In this document: positions 9,812-19,640 of the stretch, piece after piece
Position numbering within the stretch: the stretch's first letter is position 1
Layout: each line of letters opens with the position of its first letter
Source: Vibrio sp. SS-MA-C1-2
GTDB taxonomy: Bacteria; Pseudomonadota; Gammaproteobacteria; Enterobacterales; Vibrionaceae
Direction of reading: 5' to 3'
Length of the DNA: 64,000 nucleotides
Assembly: GCF_021513135.1 (NCBI RefSeq)
Contig: NZ_CP090981.1
Coordinates: forward strand, 1,426,001-1,490,000
The notes under the pieces: model-generated
Databases searched by the model: none
What the model saw: the letters and a program-made list of their open reading frames with translations, nothing else
Told to the model about the DNA's origin: nothing
Program-made: the position numbers and the translations under genes

Positions 9812-11209
9812 ATGAAAAGTATCACTAATGAGATAAATAATATCGTTAACCGAGGACTCGATAGACATATTCGATTAGCTGTGACAGGGCTATCTCGAGC
9901 AGGAAAGACAGCATTTATTACCTCAGTAGTTAATCAACTTCTTCATAGTAGTCGTCATTCACAATTGCCGCTTTTTGCTCCTACGAGAGATAAACGATTG
10001 ATTGGGGCTAAACGTATTCCTCAAGTTGATCTCTGTACTCCTCGTTTTGATTATGATTCAGCAATGAATTCATTGAGAAAAGATCCACCTGAATGGCCAA
10101 AACCCACTCGTGATGTTAGTGAGATCCGACTTGCTCTTCGTTATAAAGCAAAATCAGGAGCACTGAAATATCTGCAAGATACTTCTACTTTGTATGTTGA
10201 TATTGTCGATTATCCTGGAGAGTGGTTATTAGATCTTCCATTGTTAGATTTAGATTATCTCACTTGGTCTAAACAACAACAAAAGCTTCTTGCTGGTGGT
10301 CGAGGTCAATATGCTCAACCATGGTTAGAAGCTTGTAAAGATTTCGACCCTTTAGCGGCAGTCGATGAATCTAAACTTGCTGAACTATCTGCACTATTTA
10401 CCCAATACCTTCATGACTGTAAAGATAAAGGCGAGTTTCATTGGGTTCAGCCGGGACGTTTTGTGCTTCCTGGAGAGTTAGAAGGGGCACCCGTATTGCA
10501 ATTTTTCCCCTTTATTTGGCTTGAACAATACAGCGAAGATCAATTGGCTAAAGCGGATAAAGAGAGCATGTATGGGATCTTAAATAAACGTTATCGTCAT
10601 TACCAAAAAAAGGTAGTGAAACAGTTCTATAATCAACACTTTTCTCAGTTTGATCGCCAGATTATTTTAGTCGATTGTCTTCAGCCTTTAAATAGTGGTG
10701 CTGAAGCCTTTAATGATATGAGACAAGCTTTAGAGCAACTCATGCAGAGCTTTAAATATGGCCGCAGTTCATTATTAAGCCGTCTATTTTCACCTAAAAT
10801 TGATAAGTTGCTGTTTGCGGCGACTAAAGCTGACCATATTACTCCCGATCAACATAGTAATTTAGTCAGTTTATTACAACAGATGACTCAAGAAGCATGG
10901 AATACCGCCTCGTTTGAAGGGATCAAAATGGAGTGTCAAAGCATTGCCTCTATTGCAGCGACTCAAGCTGGATATGTTGATCAGCAAGGAAAACCGGTTC
11001 CCGCTATTCGAGGGACTAGTTTACAAGGTCTCCCATTAACGGTTTATCCTGGAGATGTGCCGAAACGACTACCTAGTCAGGCATTTTGGAATGCACAAGG
11101 ATTTAAGTTTAATAGCTTTAGACCGCTGCCTTATCAACATGATGAGCCGTTACCTCATTACCGAATTGATAAAGTTTTACAGTTTTTATTAGGGGATAAA
11201 TTAGTATGA
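9812..11209 (+). CDS. ycjX: YcjX family P-loop NTPase
   Basis: The protein is about 465 residues and belongs to the YcjX (DUF463) family of stress-related GTPase-like proteins. A Walker A motif GLSRAGKT lies near residue 30, followed by switch-like VDYPGEWLLDLPLL. The ATG at 9812 is preferred over one two codons upstream because it stands six bases from the AGGA site. The gene is coupled to ycjF by a four-base overlap and lies downstream of psp, as in E. coli, where both are part of the Psp regulon. The exact molecular function is unknown. Confidence 0.93.
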   Translation: MKSITNEINNIVNRGLDRHIRLAVTGLSRAGKTAFITSVVNQLLHSSRHSQLPLFAPTRDKRLIGAKRIPQVDLCTPRFDYDSAMNSLRKDPPEWPKPTRDVSEIRLALRYKAKSGALKYLQDTSTLYVDIVDYPGEWLLDLPLLDLDYLTWSKQQQKLLAGGRGQYAQPWLEACKDFDPLAAVDESKLAELSALFTQYLHDCKDKGEFHWVQPGRFVLPGELEGAPVLQFFPFIWLEQYSEDQLAKADKESMYGILNKRYRHYQKKVVKQFYNQHFSQFDRQIILVDCLQPLNSGAEAFNDMRQALEQLMQSFKYGRSSLLSRLFSPKIDKLLFAATKADHITPDQHSNLVSLLQQMTQEAWNTASFEGIKMECQSIASIAATQAGYVDQQGKPVPAIRGTSLQGLPLTVYPGDVPKRLPSQAFWNAQGFKFNSFRPLPYQHDEPLPHYRIDKVLQFLLGDKLV

Positions 11210-12252
11210 CCGAATTGAAAGAGCAACAGTTATTCGAGCAACAGCAGTTTAGCTCTCGCCCTAAAGAACCTGAAGAGTTAGCCGGTAACCAAATATTTAA
11301 TGAGAAGCAACAATTTGAAGTTGAAGTACAAACAGAAAGCGAGAGTCAAGCTGAGGAAGAACTCGCTCAATTTTTAAGTCAACATAAGAAGCCTAGTCGT
11401 TGGAAAAAGTGGATCGGTTTTTCATTGGTTGCCGGTGTTGGGCTTTCAATTGCCGAATTGGTGAGCTATGTCTCTACGGCTATTCAAGAACAGAGCTGGT
11501 TATCTTTGGGTTGGGCTGGGATCTGTACTATTTTTGCCATGGCAGGTGCTGCGGCGATAGTTAAAGAGTTAATAGGACTCCGTCGATTAAAACAGCGTCA
11601 AAATGAACGAGATGAAGCCGAAAAATTATTAGAGAAAGATGGATTAGGTTCTGCTCAGGCTTTTTGCCGAAAGTTAGCTCAACAGGGAGGTGTTTCTCCA
11701 GAAAATGTAGGGTTTGACCGTTGGCAACATGCTGTAATAGATAGTCACACAGACCATGAAGTCATTACCCTTTATGATGATTTTGTTGTCAGTCAACAAG
11801 ATAAATTGGCGCAAAAAATGATCACTAAATATGCCAATGAATCAGCGATGATGGTCGCCGTTAGCCCATTGGCAATCTTGGATATTTTATTGGTTGCATG
11901 GCGTAATTTTGTTTTAATTGAAAAGATCGCTCAGGTCTATGGCGTTGAACTCGGTTATTGGTCTCGTATTCGACTGTTCCGTTTAGTGATGGTTAATTTA
12001 GCTTTTGTTGGGGTCTCTGATCTGGTGGCTGATGTTGGTATGGATATGGTCTCAATGGATGTGGTTGGGCGGGTATCAACTCGTGTCGCACAAGGCGTCG
12101 GTGTGGGTCTATTGACCGCACGTTTAGGTTATAAAGCAATGGGACTGACTCGTCCTCTACCATGGCTCTCTGAGAATAAACCGAAGTTGAGTGATATTAG
12201 AAAGCAATTAATTGGACAGTTAGTACCTAAAAAGCGGCATGATGTAGAATAG
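11206..12252 (+). CDS. ycjF: YcjF family inner-membrane protein
   Basis: This is a 348-residue protein of the TIGR01620/DUF697 family. A hydrophilic Glu/Gln-rich N-terminus (about residues 1-65) precedes two membrane segments (IGFSLVAGVGLSIAELVSYV and LGWAGICTIFAMAGAAAIV), followed by a cytoplasmic domain. Its start overlaps the ycjX stop as ATGA, which implies coupled translation. It is a usual partner of YcjX in the Psp regulon. The function is not established. Confidence 0.93.
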   Translation: MTELKEQQLFEQQQFSSRPKEPEELAGNQIFNEKQQFEVEVQTESESQAEEELAQFLSQHKKPSRWKKWIGFSLVAGVGLSIAELVSYVSTAIQEQSWLSLGWAGICTIFAMAGAAAIVKELIGLRRLKQRQNERDEAEKLLEKDGLGSAQAFCRKLAQQGGVSPENVGFDRWQHAVIDSHTDHEVITLYDDFVVSQQDKLAQKMITKYANESAMMVAVSPLAILDILLVAWRNFVLIEKIAQVYGVELGYWSRIRLFRLVMVNLAFVGVSDLVADVGMDMVSMDVVGRVSTRVAQGVGVGLLTARLGYKAMGLTRPLPWLSENKPKLSDIRKQLIGQLVPKKRHDVE

Positions 12253-12380
12253 ATATCCCCTTCTTACTCGAAGTTGTTTGCTTGTTGGCTGCACTCATAC
12301 ACCTCAATCATATCGTTAATCTATATTCATGGTGCCTCATTCACTTGCAGCCGACTCGCCGCTCTAATTACTTTGGGTAG
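12253..12380 (+). repeat. full-length ERIC-like element
   Basis: About 127 bases; begins ATATCCCCTTCTTACT and ends ACTTTGGGTAG, with internal imperfect dyad symmetry. It is a diverged copy of the repeat forming the 16.2-kb array and lies directly after ycjF. Confidence 0.8.
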
Positions 12381-12538
12381 AGTAACAGTACTTTGTTACT
12401 AATAAATGCGTTAATTGCTTAATTTCAATGCAATTAAGTGAACAAGAGCCCATTATTTGTGGTTTAGCTCTCTTTCATCGATAAAAACAAAGAGAATGGC
12501 TTGACGATGATCTATCGCTATCGCACAATTTACTAAGG

Positions 12539-12556
12539 TGTCAATATTTGTTGACG
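12539..12556 (+). promoter_or_regulatory. possible TyrR box upstream of tyrR
   Basis: TGTCAATATTTGTTGACG is a dyad with TGTCAA and TTGACG separated by six bases, resembling TyrR's TGTAAA-N6-TTTACA consensus at four positions per half. It stands 40 bases before the tyrR start, a place fit for autoregulation. The match is weak. Confidence 0.35.
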
Positions 12557-12596
12557 GTTTACTCTAATGTGTAACATTGTGTTGTGGTGGTAATAA

Positions 12597-14132
12597 ATGA
12601 AACTGGAAGTCTTTTGTACTCAACGTTTAGGCTTAGCTCAAGAGTTGCTCGAGCTTCTAGTCAAAAAACAGATCGATCTATTGGGAATGGAAGTCAATTC
12701 ACAAGGTATTGTTTATATTCACTTCCCTGAAATTGATTTTGATCTCTTTAGTCATTTAATGTCAGCCATTCGTTTAATCCCAGGTGTTAATGATGTTAAG
12801 AAAGTCGTGTTTATGCCTTCTGAGCGTGATAAGGCCGGCGTTGAGCTACTTTTAAATACGTTTAATGAGCCTGTTTTCACTATTACACCGAGTGGCAAAA
12901 TAGAGTTTGTTAATCTCGCTGCTTGTCAGGCCTTCACAGAGAGTCCACAACAGATTATCGGTAAAATGATCCAGCATTATATTCCTCAACCTCAGTTTGC
13001 CCGTTGGTTAGATTCTAAGTTAGTGAAGAGTGAGTCTTATGCGACAGAAGTTGCCGGGGAAGACTACTTATTAACAGCGCGACCACTATTTATCGATGAA
13101 GAGAGTCAGCACAAAGTTTTAGCGAATATTATCATCACTCTCAAGCCTGTAAACGCTCAAAAAGCAACGAGCCAATATATGATTAATCCAGATATTAATT
13201 TGGGCTTTGAACATTTTGTTGGTAACTCCAATCGACATTTTCAATTGATCAATCAAGCGAAAAAGCTAGCTTTATTTGATGCTCCTCTTTTAATTCAAGG
13301 TGAGACAGGAACCGGCAAAGAGATGTTGGCTCGATCTTGCCATCAACGTTCAGAGCGCAGAAGCTCGCCTTTTTTAGTCTTAAACTGTATATCAATGCCC
13401 GATTCTGCGGCAGAAAGTGAGATTTTTGGTTCCATTCAAGATGGTGTGGTACAGAAAGGCATTTTTGAACAAGCCGATGGTGGGACGGTGTTTCTTTATG
13501 AAGTGGGGGAGATGTCATCACACCTACAAGAGAAGTTACTTCGTTTTTTGCAAGATAGTACTTTCCGTCGTGTCGGTGAAGAACATGAAATTCATGTCAA
13601 CGTCCGAGTGATCTGTTCAACTAAAAAGCAGTTAACTGAATTGGTTATGCAACAGAAATTTCGTGAAGATCTCTTTTATCGTTTAAATGTATTAACGTTA
13701 ACAATTCCACCACTTCGAGAGCGTGCGAGTGATATTGAATCTCTGTTAAATCTCTTTATTAGTCAAATTAGCCTAGAGATGAAAATTAAACAACCAAGGT
13801 TGGATGCAGGGTTAGTTGATTTCCTTAGTCATTACTCTTGGCCAGGCAATGTTCGACAGTTAAAAAATGTTATTTACCGAGCATTAACGCAACTTACCGA
13901 TGATGTCATGCGTGTTGAACATATTCAGTTACCGGATGTTGACACTATTAGTTCGACAACGTCAGATAATATTGATGGCTCTCTTGATGATATAATGAAA
14001 AGGCACGAAAGAAGTGTACTGAGTAATCTTTATAAAAATTACCCATCAACACGAAAGTTAGCAACACGGTTAGGTGTTTCTCATACTGCGATTGCCAATA
14101 AACTACGTGAGTATGGGATAAATAAGAAATAG
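12597..14132 (+). CDS. tyrR: aromatic amino acid regulator TyrR
   Basis: This 511-residue protein has an N-terminal ACT domain (MKLEVFCTQRLGLAQELLELL), a PAS region near residues 85-150, an AAA+ domain with Walker A GETGTGKE at residues 235-242, and a C-terminal helix-turn-helix (TRKLATRLGVSHTAIANKL). The sigma-54 contact loop GAFTGA is absent (IFGSIQDGVVQKG there), as expected for TyrR, which acts on sigma-70 promoters. It controls aromatic amino-acid synthesis and transport genes in response to tyrosine, phenylalanine or tryptophan. It closes the sap-psp-ycjXF-tyrR block conserved with E. coli. Confidence 0.96.
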   Translation: MKLEVFCTQRLGLAQELLELLVKKQIDLLGMEVNSQGIVYIHFPEIDFDLFSHLMSAIRLIPGVNDVKKVVFMPSERDKAGVELLLNTFNEPVFTITPSGKIEFVNLAACQAFTESPQQIIGKMIQHYIPQPQFARWLDSKLVKSESYATEVAGEDYLLTARPLFIDEESQHKVLANIIITLKPVNAQKATSQYMINPDINLGFEHFVGNSNRHFQLINQAKKLALFDAPLLIQGETGTGKEMLARSCHQRSERRSSPFLVLNCISMPDSAAESEIFGSIQDGVVQKGIFEQADGGTVFLYEVGEMSSHLQEKLLRFLQDSTFRRVGEEHEIHVNVRVICSTKKQLTELVMQQKFREDLFYRLNVLTLTIPPLRERASDIESLLNLFISQISLEMKIKQPRLDAGLVDFLSHYSWPGNVRQLKNVIYRALTQLTDDVMRVEHIQLPDVDTISSTTSDNIDGSLDDIMKRHERSVLSNLYKNYPSTRKLATRLGVSHTAIANKLREYGINKK

Positions 14133-14233
14133 ATAAATGACGAGATATTTAAGGTCTTCAAAGTTTTAAATATCTGAACAGTGAGATCTGACATCCTTGT
14201 CATTGATCTTCCAGTATCTGTCTGCATTCAATC

Positions 14234-15916
14234 TTAATAGAAAATAATGATTAAGGTTCCAGCAAAGGTAAGTAAGACATTGGCGATGGCATAGGTTCCT
14301 GCATAACCTAAAGCAGGAATCGAGCTACGTGCATAGTGGTTGATCATATCCATCGCTGGAGCACAAGTTCGGGCACCTATCATGGCACCAAAGAGTAATG
14401 CGCGATTCATTTTTAAGATATAAGCACCAACCAAATAGGCAATTAATACAGGAACAATACTGATGAGTAAACTGCCAATTAAAACATCGACACCGATTAA
14501 TGGTAAATAATCTAATAGCTTGGTTCCAGCACTTAAGCCAACCCCAACCATAAACACCATCAAACCAAAGTCTTTGAGCAGGTTTAATGCTCCTTGAGGG
14601 ACATAGCCAAATGTCGGGTGGTTTGCTCGTAGAAATCCTAATGTAATCCCCGCGATTAATAGACTGGCAGCATTTCCTAACCCAACACTAAATTGACCAA
14701 AAGTAACGGTGACGGTTCCCATTAATAAGCCAAAAATGAAGAATGAACAGAAGGCAAGAAGATCAGCGATTTGACTATGAATAGTGATAAATCCCACTTT
14801 ATCTGCTAGCGCTAATACGCGAGATTTTTCGCCACTGACTTGCAGGATATCTCCTTTATCTAACACGATATTATGATCAAGAGGCATTTCAATTTGGGCA
14901 CGAATGACTCGATTTAAGAAACAACCATAATCAGACAAATTCAACTCAGAGAGACGTTTACCGGAAATATTATCATTTTTCACGACAATACTTTCATCAA
15001 CAATACGGAGGTCGAGCAGATCGCGATCAAATACCTCTTTGCCATTCTTAAAGCTTGGGTCTAAGCGAGCATGGCTGTCAGGATAGCCAACTAAAGCGAT
15101 TTCGTCGCCTTGTTGCAAAATGGCATCACCATCTGGGTGAGCTAAAATACCATTGCGTCGAATACGTTCAATATAACAGCCAGTTTGACGATAGATTCCG
15201 AGCTCTCTTAAATTTTTCCCATCCGTCCATTTTAAAAGATCTTCACCGACTCGATAAGCGCGAATAATTGGGAGATAAACCTTACGCTTGCTGGATGCAT
15301 CAAGACCACGTTCTCTGGCGATCTGTTGAGCACTGTCTTCTAAACTCTCTTTTTGTAATTTTGGTAGTAAGCGAGCCATCATAATTAGACTGACCAAGCC
15401 GACCAAATAAGCCATCGCATAACCGACACTTAGATCATTAATGATAGAGGCGAGTTGTTGTTGTCCTGCTGAGTTTAATAACCCAGAGTTTAATGCATCT
15501 TTTGCACCGACTAATACAGGTGTCGCCGTTAATGCTCCTGCCATCATCCCTGTTGAGATACCAATGCCTAACTCTAAGTAGTGCGATAATCCTATTGTTA
15601 GAGCCACAGCAGAAAGAATGACGGTTAATGAGAGGATAAGATAATGCTTACCGTCACGGAAGAAAATACCAAAGAAGTTAGGGCCAGCTTCAATGCCAAC
15701 ACAGTAGATAAATAACATAAAGCCAATAGAGAGTGACTCGGCATCAAATTGAAAGCCCAGATTTCCCATTAACAGTGCGGCAATTAAAACACCAATTGAG
15801 CTTCCTAATTGAACACTTCCTAAACGGATCTTTCCGATAGAGAGCCCTAAAGTGAGAACAACAAAAAGTAGTAGGGTATTGTTTTGGTGTAGTAGTGCGC
15901 CAATATCAATATTCAA
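14234..15916 (-). CDS. ybjL: YbjL, AspT/YidE-family putative transporter
   Basis: This 560-residue membrane protein has two hydrophobic blocks of about five segments each, separated by a cytoplasmic region (residues about 205-370) with two TrkA-C/RCK_C-like domains ([19 protein letters not shown] and [15 protein letters not shown]). This is the plan of the aspartate:alanine exchanger family. Length and the nearby grxA match E. coli ybjL-grxA. The substrate is unknown. The tandem ERIC array lies about 250 bases upstream of its start. Confidence 0.9.
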   Translation of the reverse strand: MNIDIGALLHQNNTLLLFVVLTLGLSIGKIRLGSVQLGSSIGVLIAALLMGNLGFQFDAESLSIGFMLFIYCVGIEAGPNFFGIFFRDGKHYLILSLTVILSAVALTIGLSHYLELGIGISTGMMAGALTATPVLVGAKDALNSGLLNSAGQQQLASIINDLSVGYAMAYLVGLVSLIMMARLLPKLQKESLEDSAQQIARERGLDASSKRKVYLPIIRAYRVGEDLLKWTDGKNLRELGIYRQTGCYIERIRRNGILAHPDGDAILQQGDEIALVGYPDSHARLDPSFKNGKEVFDRDLLDLRIVDESIVVKNDNISGKRLSELNLSDYGCFLNRVIRAQIEMPLDHNIVLDKGDILQVSGEKSRVLALADKVGFITIHSQIADLLAFCSFFIFGLLMGTVTVTFGQFSVGLGNAASLLIAGITLGFLRANHPTFGYVPQGALNLLKDFGLMVFMVGVGLSAGTKLLDYLPLIGVDVLIGSLLISIVPVLIAYLVGAYILKMNRALLFGAMIGARTCAPAMDMINHYARSSIPALGYAGTYAIANVLLTFAGTLIIIFY

Positions 15917-16162
15917 AGCAGTGGTCCAGAATGGTTAGAGTAAAATAAATAATAGGACAAATTTGCGAGTAGGGTATGCTTGATATCTTGATAAAGCCAC
16001 TATTTTTTGTCAGTTTTCTGGTAAAAAACGTGATTAAAATAGAAGTGTTTTATTTAAGTGATTATTTTTCAAGAAGTGTTGCTGATTTGTAGAATAGTTG
16101 ATGTGAAAAAATGGTAGAGAAATAAAAATGCTTATTTACCTACCATTTTGAGTTTAAATAAC

Positions 16163-16795
16163 TATACCCTTCATACTTGAAGTCGCTAGGTTGTTGGCTA
16201 CACTCGTTCACCCCAATCATATAGCACACCTATACTCATGGGGCCTCACTCACTTGCCGCCTACTAGCAACACCAATTATTTTAGGTATATACCCTTCAT
16301 ACTTGAAGTCGCTAGGTTGTTGGCTACACTCGTTCACCCCAATCATATAGCACACCTATACTCATGGGGCCTCACTCACTTGCCGCCTACTAGCAACACC
16401 AATTATTTTAGGTATATACCCTTCATACTTGAAGTCGCTAGGTTGTTGGCTACACTCGTTCACCCCAATCATATAGCACACCTATACTCATGGGGCCTCA
16501 CTCACTTGCCGCCTACTAGCAACACCAATTATTTTAGGTATATACCCTTCATACTTGAAGTCGCTAGGTTGTTGGCTACACTCGTTCACCCCAATCATAT
16601 AGCACACCTATACTCATGGGGCCTCACTCACTTGCCGCCTACTAGCAACACCAATTATTTTAGGTATATACCCTTCATACTTGAAGTCGCTAAGTTGTTG
16701 GCTGCACTCGTTCACCTCAATCATATAGTCCACCTATACTTATGGGGTCGTACTTGCTTACCACCGACTAACAACGTCAATGACTTTAGGCATAT
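16163..16795. repeat. tandem array of five ERIC-like elements
   Basis: Five head-to-tail copies with a 126-base period start at 16163, 16289, 16415, 16541 and 16667. The first four appear identical; the fifth is diverged at many positions. Each unit starts TATACCCTTCATACTTGAAG, ends CCAATTATTTTAGGTA, and is an imperfect palindrome in the style of the enterobacterial repetitive intergenic consensus. Because 126 is a multiple of three and one frame has no stop, the array contains a long spurious reading frame of 42-residue repeats. It lies between grxA and ybjL. Confidence 0.92.
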
Positions 16796-16838
16796 CGTAA
16801 GGTTAGGTTAATTCAACATTACGATTAAGTCATTAAGC

Positions 16839-17102
16839 TTATTGGAAAAGACCTAAGTTCTCTCTTGCATAAGCTTCAAATTCGGTATAACCGCCAACGT
16901 GATCTTGGTCAACAAAAATCTGTGGAACGGTTTCTACAGGTTTGCCAACTGTTTTCTCTAAATCTGCTTTAGAGATACCTTCTGCATGAATATCAACATA
17001 ACGATAATTAAAATCTTCACGGCTCTGTTTTAAGTCTTCAGCTAGATCTTTTGCACGTACACAGTATGGGCAGCCTGGGCGGCCAAAAATAACGACAAAC
17101 AT
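16839..17102 (-). CDS. grxA: glutaredoxin 1
   Basis: This 87-residue glutaredoxin has the active-site CPYC at residues 11-14, the cis-proline TVPQIFVD loop and the GGYTEFEAYAR glutathione-site segment, all as in GrxA. It reduces disulfides, including those of ribonucleotide reductase and OxyR, with glutathione in the cytoplasm. An AAGGAG site stands before the ATG. Proximity to ybjL matches E. coli, although the ERIC array now separates them. Confidence 0.96.
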   Translation of the reverse strand: MFVVIFGRPGCPYCVRAKDLAEDLKQSREDFNYRYVDIHAEGISKADLEKTVGKPVETVPQIFVDQDHVGGYTEFEAYARENLGLFQ

Positions 17103-17374
17103 TTTTTAATCTCCTTACATATAATAGTCTTACTATGCCCTAGATGGGTCTAATATTATAGTAGGCACTGCCTTTTAATTTAATAGATAAAACCAATTAA
17201 TCTATTTTCAGCTAAAAAACAGCAGTTAAGAGGTTGGAATTTATGATTGGTAGTGCATAGGACTTAATATTTACTAAGTACCCTTTAGTTATTAAAACTG
17301 TTAATAGGTTAATGATGTAACTAACAACTGAGCTGTTTCAAGTCAAAAGGGTATTAAAACATTTAAGGATAGCT

Positions 17375-18622
17375 ATGTTTCAATTTATGACATCAACAAA
17401 AATTGTTTTTGGCGAAGGCTCGCTTGATAACTCATTAACCTTATTAAACCAATTTGGTTATAGCGCATTATTGTTAACAGGAGAAGATAGTCAACGTAGT
17501 GAGTCAATTATTCGCTACTTTAAACAACAAAATATTCGTTATCAACAGGTTGCCATTTTAGGTGAACCTATGATTGCAATGATTGAAGAGCTAGCAGCAA
17601 AAGGACGTAAACTAAACCCAGAAATGATAATTGCGATTGGCGGTGGAAGCGTGATTGATGCGGGAAAAGCCCTTGCGGGGTTAATTCCCAATCAAGGTAG
17701 TGTGTATGACTATATTGAAGTTGTTGGGCGAAATATGCCGTTACGAGCAGAACCGCTTCCGTTTATCGCGATTCCAACGACAGCAGGAACCGGAGCAGAA
17801 GTCACACAAAATGCGGTCTTGAAATCAGCACAAGAAAATGTAAAGGTCAGTATTCGAAACCCCGAAATGCTACCTAATTTAGCGATTATTGACCCTACAT
17901 TAACTTATGGTATGGATAAGAGCCTTAGTGGGCGAACAGGGATGGATGCCTTTGTTCATTTGGTTGAATCTTATGTTTGCGGTGAACCAAATCCAATTAC
18001 TGATATGATTTGCGAAGAAGGATTAAGACGTTTCTCTTCTGCGATACTGCTTGCTTGTGAGGATGATAATCCTAGAGCGAGATCTGATATGTCTTTTGTG
18101 GCAATGTTAGGTGGAATGGCGCTTACAAATGCTAAATTAGGAGCTGCTCATGCCCTTGCATCTTCATTAGGGGGACGTATATCAGCACCACATGGCCTGA
18201 TCACAGCAGAGTTATCGCCTTATGTCATGCAAGAGAACATTGATGCAGCAACAGAAGCAGGGAGAAGCGATATTTTAAATCGCTACCGTCAATTATCCGT
18301 GTTGTTGACCGGACGCATGGATGCTGATGTTGATGATTGTATTTTATGGACATCGCGATTATTAAAACGGTTAGAGTTAGGTACTTTAGTGGAGTATGGC
18401 TTGTGTGAAGTCAATTTAGATCAAGTCGCTAATGATGCACTTAGAGCGAATGCTATTCGAGGAAATCCGATTCCATTAAATCAACAACGTTTAAAAAACA
18501 TTCTACAACAGGCTTCAATTTTGTGTCCATTTGAACGAAATCAAGAACAAAGTAGTGCTCAACAGTGCAAAAAAGATCAAGTGATAAACCATGATTCAAC
18601 GCCACAACTTGGTAACATTTAG
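17375..18622 (+). CDS. iron-containing alcohol dehydrogenase
   Basis: This 415-residue protein is a group III (iron-type) alcohol dehydrogenase. It has the NAD-binding GGGSVIDAGKA, the PTTAGTGAE motif and metal-ligand segments GMDAFVHLVESYV and HALASSLGGRISAPHG. The substrate cannot be told from the sequence; relatives oxidise or reduce short alcohols and aldehydes. The C-terminal ~30 residues are a polar tail beyond the conserved domain. An AAGGA site precedes the ATG. A transporter of the acetate family follows 145 bases downstream, which may hint at two-carbon metabolism. Confidence 0.88.
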   Translation: MFQFMTSTKIVFGEGSLDNSLTLLNQFGYSALLLTGEDSQRSESIIRYFKQQNIRYQQVAILGEPMIAMIEELAAKGRKLNPEMIIAIGGGSVIDAGKALAGLIPNQGSVYDYIEVVGRNMPLRAEPLPFIAIPTTAGTGAEVTQNAVLKSAQENVKVSIRNPEMLPNLAIIDPTLTYGMDKSLSGRTGMDAFVHLVESYVCGEPNPITDMICEEGLRRFSSAILLACEDDNPRARSDMSFVAMLGGMALTNAKLGAAHALASSLGGRISAPHGLITAELSPYVMQENIDAATEAGRSDILNRYRQLSVLLTGRMDADVDDCILWTSRLLKRLELGTLVEYGLCEVNLDQVANDALRANAIRGNPIPLNQQRLKNILQQASILCPFERNQEQSSAQQCKKDQVINHDSTPQLGNI

Positions 18623-18766
18623 TCTAGCTGATTTACAACTATTGTAAAACTTCATTCTTGTTATTGAATATTGGAATAATTGGTTGACTCTTGTGCAATA
18701 AAATGAATAATGACGCGCTTGCTTATGCGCAGATATTTTAATTATTCAATTTTTATGGAGTTTCAC

Positions 18767-19336
18767 ATGTCAACCAACCAATATGCAAATCCTGGTCCTT
18801 TAGGTTTAATGGGATTTGGGATGACAACTGTTCTACTTAATATCCACAATGCTGGATTCATGCCTTTGAATTCAATGATTCTTGCTATGGGAATTTTTTA
18901 TGGCGGTATTGCACAAATTATCGCTGGTATCCTAGAATTCCGTAAAGGTAACACTTTTGGTACAACCGCATTTACTTCTTATGGCGCATTTTGGTTGTCT
19001 CTTGTTGCTTTAATTTTTCTTCCTGAATTAGGTCTTGGTGCAGCGACATCTGCGACAGGCATGGGTTTCTATCTGTTAATGTGGGGCATCTTCACTGCAT
19101 TTATGTTTGTTGGTACATTACGTTTACCTCGTGCAAAACAATTTATTTTTGCAAGCTTGACGGTTCTTTTTGCACTATTAGCTCTAAGTGAGTTTACTGG
19201 TAGCGCAATAATTGGTCGTATCGCTGGTTTTGAAGGTATTATTTGTGGAGCAAGTGCTATTTATTTAGCAGTTGCAACTGTAATCAATGGTGAGCTAGGT
19301 CGTACTGTGCTACCAATTGGTGAACTAAAGAAGTAA
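18767..19336 (+). CDS. satP: acetate/succinate uptake transporter, SatP (YaaH) type
   Basis: This 189-residue protein of the GPR1/FUN34/YaaH family has the family signature [23 protein letters not shown] at its N-terminus and six membrane segments. The ATG at 18767 follows GGAG at seven bases and gives the normal SatP length; an upstream in-frame ATG at 18710 would add 19 residues not typical of the family. The expected role is proton-coupled uptake of acetate or succinate across the inner membrane. Confidence 0.9.
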   Translation: MSTNQYANPGPLGLMGFGMTTVLLNIHNAGFMPLNSMILAMGIFYGGIAQIIAGILEFRKGNTFGTTAFTSYGAFWLSLVALIFLPELGLGAATSATGMGFYLLMWGIFTAFMFVGTLRLPRAKQFIFASLTVLFALLALSEFTGSAIIGRIAGFEGIICGASAIYLAVATVINGELGRTVLPIGELKK

Positions 19337-19442
19337 TTTAAGCGACTTACTCCCTTCTTACTTGAAGTATAAGTTGATTAATAACCGGTAAAGCCGTGAT
19401 ATCCACTGTTATCTATCAATAATAGTGAAGTAATGAATAAAG

Positions 19443-19490
19443 ATGGCGAATATGAATAATATTAAACGTATTCAGTTCGCCATTTTTTCT
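19443..19490. terminator. terminator between satP and the NSS transporter operon
   Basis: ATGGCGAA pairs with TTCGCCAT, with an inner TGAATA/TATTCA extension and TTTTTTC after the stem. It serves satP and is placed between convergent genes. Confidence 0.75.
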
Positions 19491-19535
19491 TTTAGCGTTA
19501 AACTTTTGGTCTTTAATTATCGTCAAAATGAGATG

Positions 19536-19640
19536 TTAGGATTTTATTGATGAGCGCATCGCCTTCCTAATACAGTAAACTGCACCGCCCCAAGTCACCC
19601 CCAATCCAATGAACATCATCACAATTGCGCTAGTTGTCAT
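19536..19640 (-). CDS. MetS-like small subunit of NSS amino-acid transporter
   Basis: This 34-residue protein (MTTSAIVMMFIGLGVTWGG and a basic C-terminus with CIRKAMRSS) has one membrane segment. Its ATG overlaps the stop of the upstream transporter gene in an ATGA junction. This matches the small subunit MetS of the methionine/alanine importer MetPS. An upstream in-frame extension to 19721 lies inside the transporter gene and is not used. It probably binds the NSS transporter in the inner membrane. Confidence 0.82.
   Translation of the reverse strand: MTTSAIVMMFIGLGVTWGGAVYCIRKAMRSSIKS

Noticed and set aside
16163-16795. CRISPR array
   Set aside because: The repeats are contiguous 126-base units without unique spacers and no cas genes are present.
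16191-16811. 206-codon open frame with 42-residue repeats
   Set aside because: It is the translation of the tandem ERIC-like array: the 126-base period is a multiple of three and one frame happens to lack stops. There is no ribosome site, and the same DNA unit occurs elsewhere as a non-coding repeat.
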